The position numbers were made by a program, and so were the translations under genes. The notes beneath the pieces were generated by a model that was not told the DNA's origin, searched no databases, and saw only the letters and a list, made by a program, of their open reading frames with translations. This document shows positions 9,962 to 21,914 of a stretch of 64,000 nt of DNA, in pieces. Positions within the stretch are counted from its first letter, which is position 1. Every line of letters begins with the position of its first letter. Source of the stretch: Penicillium oxalicum (lineage: Eukaryota > Ascomycota > Eurotiomycetes > Eurotiales > Aspergillaceae). The stretch spans positions 3,720,001 to 3,784,000 of the forward strand of contig NC_064650.1 in NCBI RefSeq assembly GCF_001723175.1, given 5' to 3'.

Positions 9962-12900
9962 ATGGCGAGAGAAAGCAACGCACCGACAGAGCCCAAGACT
10001 CCGGGCAAGCCAAACGAGCAGCATCGGAAGACATTGTCTCAACAACCAGAATTTGGAAAACCTTCACCAATGGGCAAGCCCCAACAGTCAACACAACCTC
10101 CTCAAGCAAATAGATCGACCCAGTCAAATCATTTATTCAACATCCCGAAACCGAATCGTCCTCGTGCAGAGCATCACCGCGATCAATCTCGAGGTCAGCA
10201 GCAAGGCTCGAGCCAGGCTTATGGGCAGCCGCGGTATGGTGTTTCTCAGGGCCAACGCGCCCCACCAGCGGTTGCTTCGACCCCAGCCAAGCGCGGCCCG
10301 TTCGATCCGTTCAAAGCTGTGAGATCCTCTGCCTATGGCGAGAAGAAAGGCTTTAGTGGAGGCGCGGGTGCAACTCCAATCAAAAGGCCGGGGAACATGG
10401 ACTGGACAACACCTCGGGCCCCAAGACCTCTTTTCATGTCCACGGGCACTGCGCCAAAGCCTTCGAACGCTTCAAAAAATCTCCAGGCCTTTATCGATTT
10501 GACGAAGGATGAGCAGTCGTCTTTTCCGAGTTCCAAGACTCCCTCTACAAGCTTTGGTGCCATTGATGTGCATGGGTATGTCGATTCTGAAAAAGCTACA
10601 GAAAACATCAAGGCTTTGCTTGAGGGTGCATTCGAGGACGAGGAGGAGAAGTCTTCAAAGCCTAAAAGTAAAAAGAAAATCTCCAAGAAGCAGAAGCCTG
10701 GCAAACCCGAGACAAGCGAGGTGCTCGTCAAGCCTAGTAAGGCTGGAACGGATGACCTCGACGATTTGGCTGCCCAGCTCGAAGGTGTTACCGTGAACGA
10801 CTCAGAGTCCGCGGCCCCCTCTGCTCTATCCGAAGGAAAGAACATAATTCCAGGTGAATATGTCTCTACGCCTGAGGAGAGCGAGAGCGCCACGGATGAG
10901 CAAGCTGATCTAGAAGACGATCGAGAAGATACGGAGGAGGAAGAAGAGGAGGAGGAAGAGGAAGGGGAAGATGATGGAGTTGTAGAGGGTCTCAAAGTTA
11001 CACTTCTGCCTCATCAGATTGAAGGTGTCAAGTGGATGTGCGACAAAGAAACTGGCAAGCGCACAACAAAGGGGATATTCCCCAAGGGTGGTATTCTTGC
11101 TGATGACATGGGTCTGGGCAAGACTGTACAGGCCATCGCCTTGATGTTGCGACACAAGAAGCCAGAACACGAACACAGCGAAGACTCAGACACAACCGAA
11201 AAGGGCGACGAGGATGAGCCGGCTCCAGCATTCAAGCTTTCCAAGAGCACCCTAGTAGTTGCTCCACTTGCACTGATCAAACAATGGGAATCCGAAATTT
11301 CCGACAAGATCGAGAGAGCAAACAAACTTCGCGTTTGTCTGTATCACGGAGCCAACCGCACCAAGACCTCCAAGGACCTTCCCTCATACGACGTCGTTAT
11401 CACCACATACGGAACCCTGACTTCAGAGTTTGGAACTGCTGCTGCAGACAAGGCAAAGAAATCTGGAGTCTTTGCCAATTATTGGTACCGAATAATTCTT
11501 GATGAGGCTCACACGATTAAGAACCGAAATGCCAAGGCTACACAAGCCGCGTGCGCACTTGATGCGAAGTACCGATGGTGTCTGACCGGAACTCCAATGC
11601 AGAACAATCTCGACGAATTGCAGAGTCTTATCAAGTTCCTACGCATCAAGCCCTACAATGATCTCGCCCACTGGCGTGATCAGATCAGCCGACCACTGGC
11701 CAACGGCCGTGGTGGTCTGGCTATTCAACGCCTACAGGTTTATCTGAAAGCCTTCATGAAACGCCGAACCAAGGATGTCTTGAAACAGAACGATGAGCCG
11801 AAGCCTGGCGAGACCGCATTGGATGAAAATGGTCAAGAGAAGAAGTCGTCCAATGGATTTAAGATCGTTAAGCGAGAAGTCATCAGGGTCAATGCCGAGT
11901 TCATGGAAGGAGAGATGAACTTTTACAAGCGCCTCGAACAGCGAACTGAGAATCGATTAGAGGAAATTATGGGTGGCTCCAAGGTGGACTATGCTGGCGC
12001 ACTGACCCTTCTACTGCGTCTCCGCCAATCATGCAATCATCCAGACCTGGTCAAGAGCGACTTGGCCATCGACAAAGATGTTCTTTTGCAAAATGGTAAC
12101 AACAGCAATCAGTCCTCTCAATCTAAGTCGACAGATCTGGATGACGTCGCCGATCTTTTCGGTGCCTTGAGCGTCGTGGCAAAGAAGTGCGACATTTGCC
12201 AAAGGGACCTTCAGAAAGGCGACGCCGCGAAGGGAATTAGTCGTTGCAATGACTGTGATGCCGACCTCAACACGGACTTCATGAAAACAGACAAGCGAAA
12301 GAAGCACAATTCAAAGAAGCACAAGTCAAAGAAAGTCCAACGTGAGGACGGGTCTCCGGTCCCGGTTCGATTCCGTAAGAACAAGAGGGTCGTCATTGAC
12401 AGTGATGATGAAGACGAAGAAGAAGCCGAATGGATTGTTCCTGAAGATCAGCGCAAGATGCCTAGTCTGGGCCAGGCTGGAGGCACAGATGACGAAGATG
12501 CCGAAGGTGGCGGGGATTGGCTGGGCTCTGATGATTCTGAAACGGATGAAGAAGATATCGAATCCCCCATCGGCAAGAAGCAAGCACGGGCAGTGGTTCT
12601 TGACAGCTCTAGTAACGATTCTAGCTCTGGATCTGAATCGGAAGAAGATATCTACGAGAACCCAGAGGGCGAAAATGGCGAGCTGCCTTCCACCAAAATT
12701 CGTCACCTAATGAAGCTTCTCAACAAGGAAGCCGGTGAATACAAGTTCATCGTTTTTTCCGTCTTCACATCCATGCTTGACAAAGTGGAGCCATTCTTGA
12801 AGCGGGCCAATATCGGCTTTGCCCGGTACGACGGCCAGATGAGAAACGATCTGCGCGAAGCCAGCTTGAACAAGCTCCGCAACAACAGTGGCACTCGAGT

Positions 12901-13456
12901 CTTGCTCTGTAGTCTCCGTGCGGGTGCCTTGGGACTCAATTTGACCGCAGCCAGCAGAGTTGTGATCTTGGAACCTTTTTGGAATCCCGTGAGTTGACTT
13001 GGATTGTCCACTGTTCGTTGAAAAACGCTAACACTTCGGCCCTCTCATTAGTTTGTTGAAGAGCAGGCCATTGACCGTGTCCACCGTCTGAACCAAACAG
13101 TAGATGTCAAGATCTATCGAATGATCATCAAAGGCACCGTTGAAGAGCGCATTGTGGAACTCCAGGATCGCAAGCGCGAACTCGCGAACATGACCATCGA
13201 AGGCAAAGCGGCCGCGGGCAAATTGACTATGCGTGACATGATGGCTCTGTTTGGCCGTGACGCCGAGCACAAGTTCCAAGATAAACAGGGAACTTTGGAC
13301 TTCAAACAACCCACGCGGCTGTTAAGCTCGGGCGAAGATCACGGTGCTGGGCTAGCCTCGCAGTCCCCAGCGCGGTCCGATCCCCGCGACCGCACACGGC
13401 CACAGGTCACTCATCGATCGAAGCCCGAAGATGCTGTGTATGGTCGGCGTTGGTGA
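9962..13456 (+). CDS. SNF2-family DNA-dependent ATPase (Rad5/Rad16-like group)
   Basis: 1143 residues, two exons (9962-12988, 13052-13456) with a 63-nt intron inside helicase motif V (EPFWNP/FVEEQAIDR). The first ~340 residues are Pro/Gln/Ser-rich and disordered, with a Lys stretch and an uninterrupted Glu/Asp run near residues 320-340. The SNF2 N-lobe follows: LLPHQIEGVKWM, Walker A ADDMGLGKT (~380), DEAH (~514), CLTGTPMQNN. Between the lobes are CDIC and CNDC 15 residues apart (near 743-765), where Rad5/Rad16 relatives have a RING. A long acidic Ser-rich insert follows. The C-lobe carries KFIVFSVFTSMLDK, RVLLCSLRAGALGLNL and DRVHRLNQT. Such proteins translocate on DNA to remodel chromatin or displace proteins in repair or transcription; the exact subfamily is not resolved. 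The final ~40 residues are basic and Pro/Arg-rich. Confidence 0.92.
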
Positions 13457-14796
13457 GCGGAAACTAGGAATTCCGGGCCGTGGTACGGGAGAAGACTACT
13501 GATGGGACTGACAAGGTGTCATAATGATGATGCAATCTGGTTGGTGACAATAGGAATTGGAGCATTTCCTTTTTGGTTTTAGGGCGCTGGGGTCTCAGTT
13601 CGCAATTTAGCATCATCTTAGAGATCGTGAATTACACTTGAATAAGGCTAGGTCGACTCTTCGAGCCTTGTTAGATCCCATGTCCCGGAATAACCTTTCA
13701 GCGCGAGTTTTTCCACTCATACGTTGAATGTTCAGCTCGGCATTCATGTCCACGAATTGCTTTGCGCATTGCGATTTCCCACAACGACCTTTTCCGACTG
13801 TGGTCCGGAAAGAATGACCGAGATGTTGCTTGCGTGCACCCGTGGCAAGCCTGAAAAGCGCAGTTCCTTGGGATCTTGGACGGGTGAAGGTGACTCTCCG
13901 TAACTGTGGTCAGTCAGGAGCAGCGTCTGCGTACAGGCGGTGGTAATCCTCGTTTTCAAGTTGATAGGCTGACAGTCCTCGTTGGCGCCCGGAATGGCTG
14001 GCAGCGTGGCATGGCTGTTGTCTTTCTTTTTCGGATATGCTCCTCTAATCTATCATGTTCGTCACGTCAATCCCAGCCATAGCATACAAGCGGCGTAATT
14101 GAAAACCTCAGCCCACTCGACTTTGCGAGACAAGCAGACCCATACCCGGCATTTGAGGCGCTCTGGATTCGGTCGTGAGCACACAATTTTCGCCATCATT
14201 GCGGCGATCAGTTCGGCCGAGCGATATCCATTATTAAAAGCCAGTCACCTATGAAGATGACTGGTTCTCGCTCCTATCCCGAACTTCTAGCTTGCATCAT
14301 TTTTTGAGGGTGTTCCAAGGATCTGAACGGCATTTTCGTCAGTCGTCCCTGGCGGACCAGAGGTTATCTCACAAGGCATGTGTTTCAAACAAAGATCAGA
14401 CCCACAGACTCATGGGGTCCCTGTGTTGAGACACGGTGGGAAGCAACATCCGGGGATTTGCCTCACTCGAGGCAATTGGGGCGCTAAATTGGGAGAGGCT
14501 GAGTTGCCTCTTGGGGAGAAGATGTCAAATCCAGACTTTTTGTTCTTCTCCCTTTCCTTATGTCCTCATTTAGGTATATCGGTGAGTCAATTCTCAAAGG
14601 AAAATGGTGCTGTGGCTCATGGATTCATCCAGGTAAGCCACGGACTTCGTGGTTGCTACGTCTGCTAGTCTGTTGAGACCTTGCCTCTATCATTTCATTC
14701 TCCAGTCTTTGACGTTTCGGTGCTGACCAAGTTTCCGCTTAATAGGGTATACTCCTTGCATGATAGGAACCGCTACAAACTCGAAGAGTAGGAGAC
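13457..14796. other. Intergenic, 5' region of the histidine kinase gene
   Basis: About 1.3 kb without a supportable gene. A 96-codon plus frame at 14378-14668 shows no family resemblance. It could act as an upstream ORF if the kinase transcript starts early, but nothing confirms this. Confidence 0.5.
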
Positions 14797-17700
14797 ATGG
14801 TTAGCTCGGCGGAGCACGAAAATAATGGCGGTTGGAAGGTCTTCTTCAAGCGCATCAGCAACAAGAATCAGGCATCCGAGTCGAAGACAGGCGACGCAAA
14901 GGTCACAGAACTACAGGTGGATGAATTGGAGGGGGAACTTCCTCAATTGAGCAGCGAGACTACAGAGCGCGTTTTCCCCGTACGATCACTCGTCTCCGTT
15001 GATTCGGCCTCTTCATCTATTTTGCCGACGCCGTCTCTGGATTCACTCGAGACAAATGTGTCGCCATTCTCTGAAGCTTTCAAGCGAAGCGCTTTGGTGA
15101 ACGACGATGGCTCGAAGTCTGGAAGCCAAGATGGGTGCAAATACCAGCAAGCGGCGAGGCCAACTTACTTGACTCAGATGCACGAACAAAAGCAGAGACT
15201 TGCCGGGATTTCCTCATCATCTGGGGTTCCTACAATCAATTCTTCTGCTTTGCCAGGGTCTCGGCTTCAGCCTCCTTCTAATTCGGAATACGATCCCTCC
15301 GATATTTCACCCAGAGACGGTGGCATCTACGAACGACTGCACTACTCGATCAAGGAGGGAGCCAAAATATTGAGACCTACACGTCTCTCCAAAGGCCTAC
15401 AGTTCTCAACCGAGGACGAAGCCCCCATATTTGTTCAACCCTTTGGCGCATTGATTGTTGTCTCACAATCTGGTGATCATTTCCCTGTGGAGGTTACCAG
15501 CAGCAACACAGAACAAGTTTTGAGCATCAAGCCGGACGACCTGATCGAACTGAAGTCTTTTAGTGAAATTTTGTCAGAGTCACAGGCAAGCACATTCCGG
15601 ACCCATGCCGAATATGTTCTAAGAGATGAATACGAAGTCGATGATGTTGGCCCCGAGGTGTTCTGTCTCCTATCTTCCAATGGAACCAGTCGGAGACTCT
15701 GGTGCACGATGCACACCAGCAAAGCATATAAGAATTACGTGATCTGTGAGTTGGAATGGGATAATCCAGACTCTCAGCAACTTAAGGTCAAATTTGACTC
15801 TGAAAACTCGCATCACCAGAGAGCGAATTCATTGGGTCGGTTCGTTTACGACAGAGCCTTTGATCGAGCGCTGCGGTCTAGCGCGCGTGAGAGCTCCCCA
15901 CACGAAGCAATCTGCATGGAATTGAAAATATTGAACGATCTTCCTCATATTCTAAGAAATATATCGAGTGCTCAGTCGATCGACGTTCTGGTCACAAGAT
16001 CAGTGGAAAGCGTCAAGAGTCTGTTCGAGTTTCATCGCATAACCGTTTATCACTTTAACGAGACCCGTGGTGGCGTCGTCTTAGCAGATGCTGTTGGTGA
16101 AACTCAAAATCTTGAGAGCTATCAGGGTATGCATTTCCAGGAATCGAGTTTCTCTGATGATCTAAAGCGCCAGTATTTGAGGAACAGAGTTGCATTTTCA
16201 TATCGCAAGAGCAACAGTGTCGCGGAATTGGTATATCGAGCCTCGGTCACCAAGATTGTACTGGACCTATCGCATTGTTACTTGACGATTTCTCCCGATG
16301 TTTCTGAAAGTGATTTCAGAGAGGAGTTACCCAGTGCATGTCTCTCTGTCAACTTGAGGGTATTCGGCAAGTGTTGGGGGTTAATCTCTTGTCAGAGTTT
16401 TGACGGCAATCAGCGGCTGCATCCCTTGCTCCAGCGAGTCAGCTGGTTGCTTAGCGATGCAGTTTCTAGTAATATCGAAAGATTGTCATACACATCTGTA
16501 TTCCAAGCCCATGGCGAGCCTTCAAAAGAGGCTAGTACGGGTGGGAGAATCGAGAAACGTGTCATCGCTCCCACTGGAGACCTTTTGGGTACATTTGGTG
16601 CCGACCACGCTGCGGCATACCTCCTTGGGAAGGTCCAGGTTTTAGGGAAACCGAGTGATTCACAAAAGTTGATGGCGCTGGGGGAGTATTTTCGAGAGAA
16701 GAAATTCGATACCATTTTGTGGTCGACAAATCTCACTCGCGATTTCTCGGAACTCAATTACTCGCCTGGATTCCATGACCTCGCCAGTCTTCTCTATATC
16801 CCGCTCTCTGAAAGTGGCTCTGACTTCATCATCTTGGTCCGAGTTCGTTATCAATTTGATCGTGATACGAGCTGGAAAGACTCCGAATCTCAATCACTTG
16901 CATGGTCTCCAGAAGAATATGCCAAAGCTTCCATGCTCGCACTGTTCTATCGCACATTCAAAAAGGCATGGCATGAAGACGAGGTGGCAACACAAAACGA
17001 TCAGTTGATGAAACTTCTTCTGGCCAACACGGCGCATGAATTTCGTACGCCGCTGAATGCAATCATCAACTATTTAGAGATTGCCTTAGATAGCTCTCTA
17101 AACCAAGAGACGCGGGAAAATCTGTCAAGATCTCATTCCGCGTCAAAATCCTTGGTCTACATCATAAACGATCTTCTGGATCTGACAAATGCAGAAGATG
17201 GAAACCATCTCATCAAGGATGAAATTTTCAGTTTGTCCGACACTATTCATGAGGCGACCAATATCTTCTGGGAAGAGGCAAAGCAGATGAACGTGACTCT
17301 CCAAGTGATGCAACACACGGATCTTCCCCCTGTTCTTGGAGACCAACGACGTGTTCGACAGGTCATGACGAACTTGATCAGCAATGCAGTCCGACACACC
17401 TCATCGGGTGCTGTCACAGTGGAGTCGTGCATTGTACCTGAACTTTGCCAAGTCGGACAGATCTCCCTCGAAGTCGCGATACATGATACTGGGGATGGGA
17501 TGTCTCAAGAGACGGTGGAAAGCTTGTTCTGCGAGCTGGAGCAGGTCGTTACTAAAGCGCCTACCACGAAGTCAAATCAATCTCAAGGAAACCCTTGCAA
17601 GTCCAAAAGTGCTGATACGGGCAGCGTGCTTGGCTTGGGTCTCGCTCTGGTTGCACGTTTAGTTAGTAATATGAACGGGCAACTCAGTCTCAAATCTGAA

Positions 17701-18715
17701 GAAGGAACTGGGAGTTGCTTCAGGCTCCGATTGAAGTTCCCTCTGCCTACTGAAACAGCCAATCAAGATCAAACAAGACCACATAGCAACTGCGGAAATT
17801 CTAAGTCGACTTGGCGAAATGGCACCGATGGTTCGCTCCTACGGACTTCCAAGGGGCAAGAGCATGGCATACCGTGCCATTGTGGAGATAACGATTTCTT
17901 CGGATCAGGCTCTAAAGTGAATGAAAATGATTCTCTCGATGTCGAGATTTCCCTGACCAACGGTGAATCACGGAGTATCAGTTTGGCAGCACCGCTTCTG
18001 AAACAGGAAAAGAGGATGAACCCCACAGAGGTGAGCCACGGATATCTGAATATTGATCCAGTCAGTTTCTTCCCCGGTCAAAGCTAAGTGGTCAATAGGG
18101 TCTGTTTAGTGCTTCTGAACAGGAGAAAGAAGAAAAAGCAAGGGCGCCTATCAAGCAGCCGAAAGCCCCAACATCAGAATTCGAGACTCCTTCATCGGAA
18201 CGAGGTCAAGAAGCTAAATTACGGATTCTCGTTGCAGAAGATGACCCCGTTAACCGCCATATTCTCAAAGGACGTCTCGGGAGGCTCGGCTACGATATTC
18301 GTTTGACTGCGAATGGCAAGGAGTGTGCTGCTGCGTACGGCCAAAGTCCAGATTCATACGATGCCATTCTCATGGACTTGCAGGTGAGACGACCTCCTAC
18401 CTATCGTCACTCTTTCAAAGTCCTGCTAATACCATCTAGATGCCTGTAGTTGACGGTCTGTCGGCTGCTAAAATCATACGGTATCAAGAAATCCAGGCCG
18501 CTTCGGAGGGCGACAAGGTGCCCATCTTTGTAATATCCGCCTCTCTCGCTGAGAAAGACCGACCAGCCTATATTGAGGCTGGATTTGATGGCTGGGTCAC
18601 GAAGCCAATTGATTTCCAACGAGTGGATAAGCTTTTAGACGGCGTAACATCAAGCGAGCGACGGGATCAATGCCTATATCGCCCTGGACTGTGGGAACAC
18701 GGTGGTTGGTTTTGA
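14797..18715 (+). CDS. Phytochrome-like hybrid histidine kinase / response regulator
   Basis: 1264 residues, three exons (14797-18030, 18099-18383, 18440-18715), introns of 68 and 56 nt. Order: a Ser-rich N-terminus (~1-180); a phytochrome-type PAS domain (APIFVQPFGALIVV, ~209); a GAF domain (from ~379, with FHRITVYHFNE and RQYLRNRVAF); a PHY-like region (LDLSHCYLTISP to WGLISCQSF and beyond); HisKA with H-box AHEFRTPLNAI (His ~747); an ATPase domain with NLISNAVRHT, DTGDGM and GLGLAL; a linker; and a receiver domain with AEDD, phospho-acceptor Asp in MDLQMPVVDG (~1171), ISAS and KPID. The kinase and receiver cores look complete. The photosensory part is degenerate: no Cys sits where bacteriophytochrome-type proteins attach bilin, QPHG is QPFG, and the PASDIP-type motif is replaced by ESSFSDD. 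It resembles group VIII fungal histidine kinases but may not bind a chromophore. Confidence 0.9.
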
Positions 18716-19089
18716 GGTGGACTAAAATCTAACAGAACTTCTGGTCAAAAGTTACGACCCTTTTCGTCCTTGGGAAATACGATTGAGGAGGGAATCGATG
18801 ATTATCGACTGTGATGAAATTGCCTGTATCCACACTAGTCGCATTATAATCAAAACAAATGATCAGAAATTTGTAGAAATTTCTCTACTGGTACACACAC
18901 AAGAGGCACTAGTGCACAAAAAATCTCTCATTGATATAGATAGGGTATGATGGTCTAAAATAGCAAGTAAACAATCGATCAGGCAAGTAAATCACAAGAA
19001 CCCCTGCAATGGTATATACATGAGATCCCATTTAGATCACTTGAAAATGTTGGTCGTGAAAGAAAATCATGGGTCGGCGAAACGAAGTC
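18716..19089. other. Convergent 3' intergenic region
   Basis: This lies between the 3' ends of the histidine kinase gene and the glucanase gene. It is AT-rich. No coding or RNA gene was recognised. Confidence 0.6.
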
Positions 19090-21914
19090 TTATCGGTAAT
19101 ATTCAGCGAGTCCCAGGGCATCAAAGTCGGGCACGGTATCCCCACACTTGAAAGAAGGCGAATACGCCTTGTTCGGCATGTAGCCGTTCTTCCAAGCCGT
19201 ACGGTAGCTCCATTGCGCAGCGGTCTCGGTCCGCCACGTCCAGTACATCCAGCCTTGCGCGGTCTCGAACGCGGACATCTGAGCCTCGGCATATGTTTGG
19301 AGCCATTTCTTGTATGCGTCCGAGTAGGTAGTAGGGTCGGCATTGGCTTTGGTGCAGCTGCACGACTTTTGGTCCGCCGTGGGACAGTATACGGTGCTTG
19401 AGCTGGTGTCGTAGGTTCCCTCCCAGCGGGTTCCTCGGCCCACGTTGTTCAGATATTCTGCACAGTCGGTGTCGGCTTGTGACCATTCGCCGCAGATAGT
19501 GGGACCCCATCTGATGAAGACATGAGAGTCGAGTTAGTATGTAAAATGGACCTATCAAATGAGGGTGACGAATGTAGAAGCTCACCCTTCGCTGGCGCTG
19601 TTGACCCGCTGGATCATCGGATACCAACTTTTGCAAATGGTATCAATCTTGGCCGTATGGTTGAGAACAATCTCTCCCGTGTTGAAGATGGTATACTGAT
19701 GGGTATCGAGGTACATGTTGTCTGGTCCGTTTTTGAACATGTTGGACCACTTGTCGAGATTCAGGAACCCGTCGTGAAATATAATCGTGGCTTCGACGCC
19801 ATTCTTGCGGACCATTTCGGCGGCCTCCTGCGTCCAGTTCAAGACCTTTTCAACGGGGATGTTGAGCATGAGCGGTTCGTTGGCCAACCCGTACATCGTC
19901 ACTACATTTTTGTACCGGTCTTGCGCAAAAAATCGAGACAGTTGGTCGTGGACTTCCAGGGATCGTTTGCGGTTCAAATCACCATCCGACCCCATCAACC
20001 AGCCAATTCTGCCTTGGTGACCACTGTGATTCCATCCATTTTGACTGCCTGGAACTCCGTGAAGATCCAGCTTCACACGAATTCCGTATTTTCGACAGTA
20101 TTCAATGGTTCGTAGTAGATAGCGCCAACTGATTTGAGCGACATATGGGTCACCTTCATAGGTTGTGACTGCCCAGTAGGAATACGGGATGCGGACATGG
20201 TCCAGTCCGGCGTCTTTGATCTCGGCAATGTCGGACTCGGTGATGAAAGTTGCATAGTGTTTCTCGAGCGTCGATGCTGCTGCAGAGCCCAGCTGCTGCG
20301 TGAGGGTCCATTCGTCAATAACATTGGATGAGTAGCCTTTGAACATGGATGGTGTGATGAATGGCTCGAGAGAGAGCCATCCGCCCAAGTTGACCCCCCG
20401 AATAGGCTGTGTCCCATAGGGGAATTTTTTATTGAGAGGTGGCACATGGCTGTTTGCACGAGCAGAATCGTCCCATGAAGAGTTGAGACCCATTATCGAC
20501 AGGCCACCGACGGTCTCGTTGGTGAAGGTGACATTGAAGCCAACCGTGTCGTACCACGTAAAGGGATCAAGGACGGTCCCTTGGGCGTAGGACTGTAACA
20601 GCAGGAATGGGATTAGATTAACTTGAACTAGCAGATGACAATTCATCGAGAATAAGCATGTTGTCGACTTACCGGGATACTGTCTGGATTGACGCCATTC
20701 AGATTCGAGTTGGATGGCGAACCCGAATCGGGGGAGCTTTTCGAAGAGTCCGAACCACCGTCGTCGCCACTTTTCGATTGACTGACAGCGATCGGAATGG
20801 CAATGGCCAGAACCAAAAGACCGAGGACGATGGCTCCAACGATGAGTCTCTTTTTCTTCGACCACGACGCCCAAAATTTCCACTTGGGTGCTTGGCTACC
20901 GTCGCCATCACTTCCATCCCAACTTTGTTCATGCTTCCAATCATTCTCCACCGCACGACCGCCGCCTCCTCGATGGCGCATTTTCATATCATGAGCCCGT
21001 CCTTCTTCCAGATAGGCTCCAGACACGACACGAGCGCCTGATCGATGCCGCGATCCTCCTTCCTTCACACGCTGCCCCAAATCCCCGGCAGCCACAGCTC
21101 CAGCGCCCAACAACGCGGCCTTTTTCTTCTTCTGTCTCCGGCGCTCGCGTCGCAATTCCTCATCATCTCGAGATGATTCGGGCGGCTCATCGTCTTCGTG
21201 CTCCGAAATCAGTCGAGTCGTTGGATCAGCGCTCAGTAAATGGGATGCACTGCCCGTCGACTCCGTACTCTGGTGCTTCGCAGCAACCGCCGCAGCCGCA
21301 GCAGCCTCTCTTTCCCATTCGCGATCGCGTCGCTCTTCTCTCTCACGGGCCTTTCGCCGTTGTCGCCGAGCCTCCGCCTCAAGATTTCTCAATCTTTCTC
21401 TTTCCAGCTCACTCTCGCGCTCTTTCTCTCGATGCCGCCGCTCACGGACGTCTCTCCTGTGACGCTCCTCGTCTTCTATCCCTCGTCGTCGACGTTGGCC
21501 GTCGCGATCGCGCTCACGGTCACGCTTCTTGACCGGTGACGTCGCAGGGGATTCTCTGGCCTTTGATCTTTCCCTGTCCCTGCGCCGCTCCTCCACCGCA
21601 TCACTATAAGCCCTCTCCTCCTCTCGCTCTCGCTGTCGACGCCTCTCTCTCCGCTCGCGTCGCCGTCGCTCGTCATAGTCGCTTCCTCCAGCGTCACCCG
21701 TGTCGTAAGATTCGTACCCCTCTTCGCCGCGGAATCGATATTTTCCACGCGCTTGGCTTGGACTCGATGCGCCACCTTGATCGTCTTCCTCATAGCGTCC
21801 ACGGATATACTCGCGCTCTCGTTGATGTTCCCGCCGGCGCTCACGTTCATGGTCGCGCTCGCGTGTCCGATCGCGCGGCTCCTGGCGATCCCGACTCCGC
21901 GAATGACCTGGCAT
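19090..21914 (-). CDS. exgD: Membrane-anchored exo-1,3-beta-glucanase, ExgD type (GH5)
   Basis: 889 residues, three exons (21914-20673, 20592-19586, 19510-19090) with introns of 80 and 75 nt. It is a type II membrane protein. About 350 cytosolic residues are dominated by Arg, Glu, Asp and Ser repeats and include an Ala run near 21290-21310. A single transmembrane helix follows (LIVGAIVLGLLVLAIAIPI, ~357-375), then a Ser/Gly linker and an extracellular GH5 domain. The GH5 motifs are RGVNLGGWLSLEPF, HVRIPYSYW, KLDLHGVPGSQNG, acid/base Glu in GLANEP, and nucleophile Glu in ICGEWS. Both catalytic Glu are present. Asn-X-Ser/Thr sites such as FNVTFTNET are expected glycosylation sites. The family trims beta-1,3-glucan in the cell wall. 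The total is somewhat longer than I recall for Aspergillus ExgD (~830), the extra length being in the charged head. Symbol by homology. Confidence 0.93.

Noticed and set aside
20888..21532. 214-codon plus frame opposite the glucanase head
   Set aside because: It is a shadow of the Arg/Glu-rich exon on the other strand, where the repeated codons leave several frames open.
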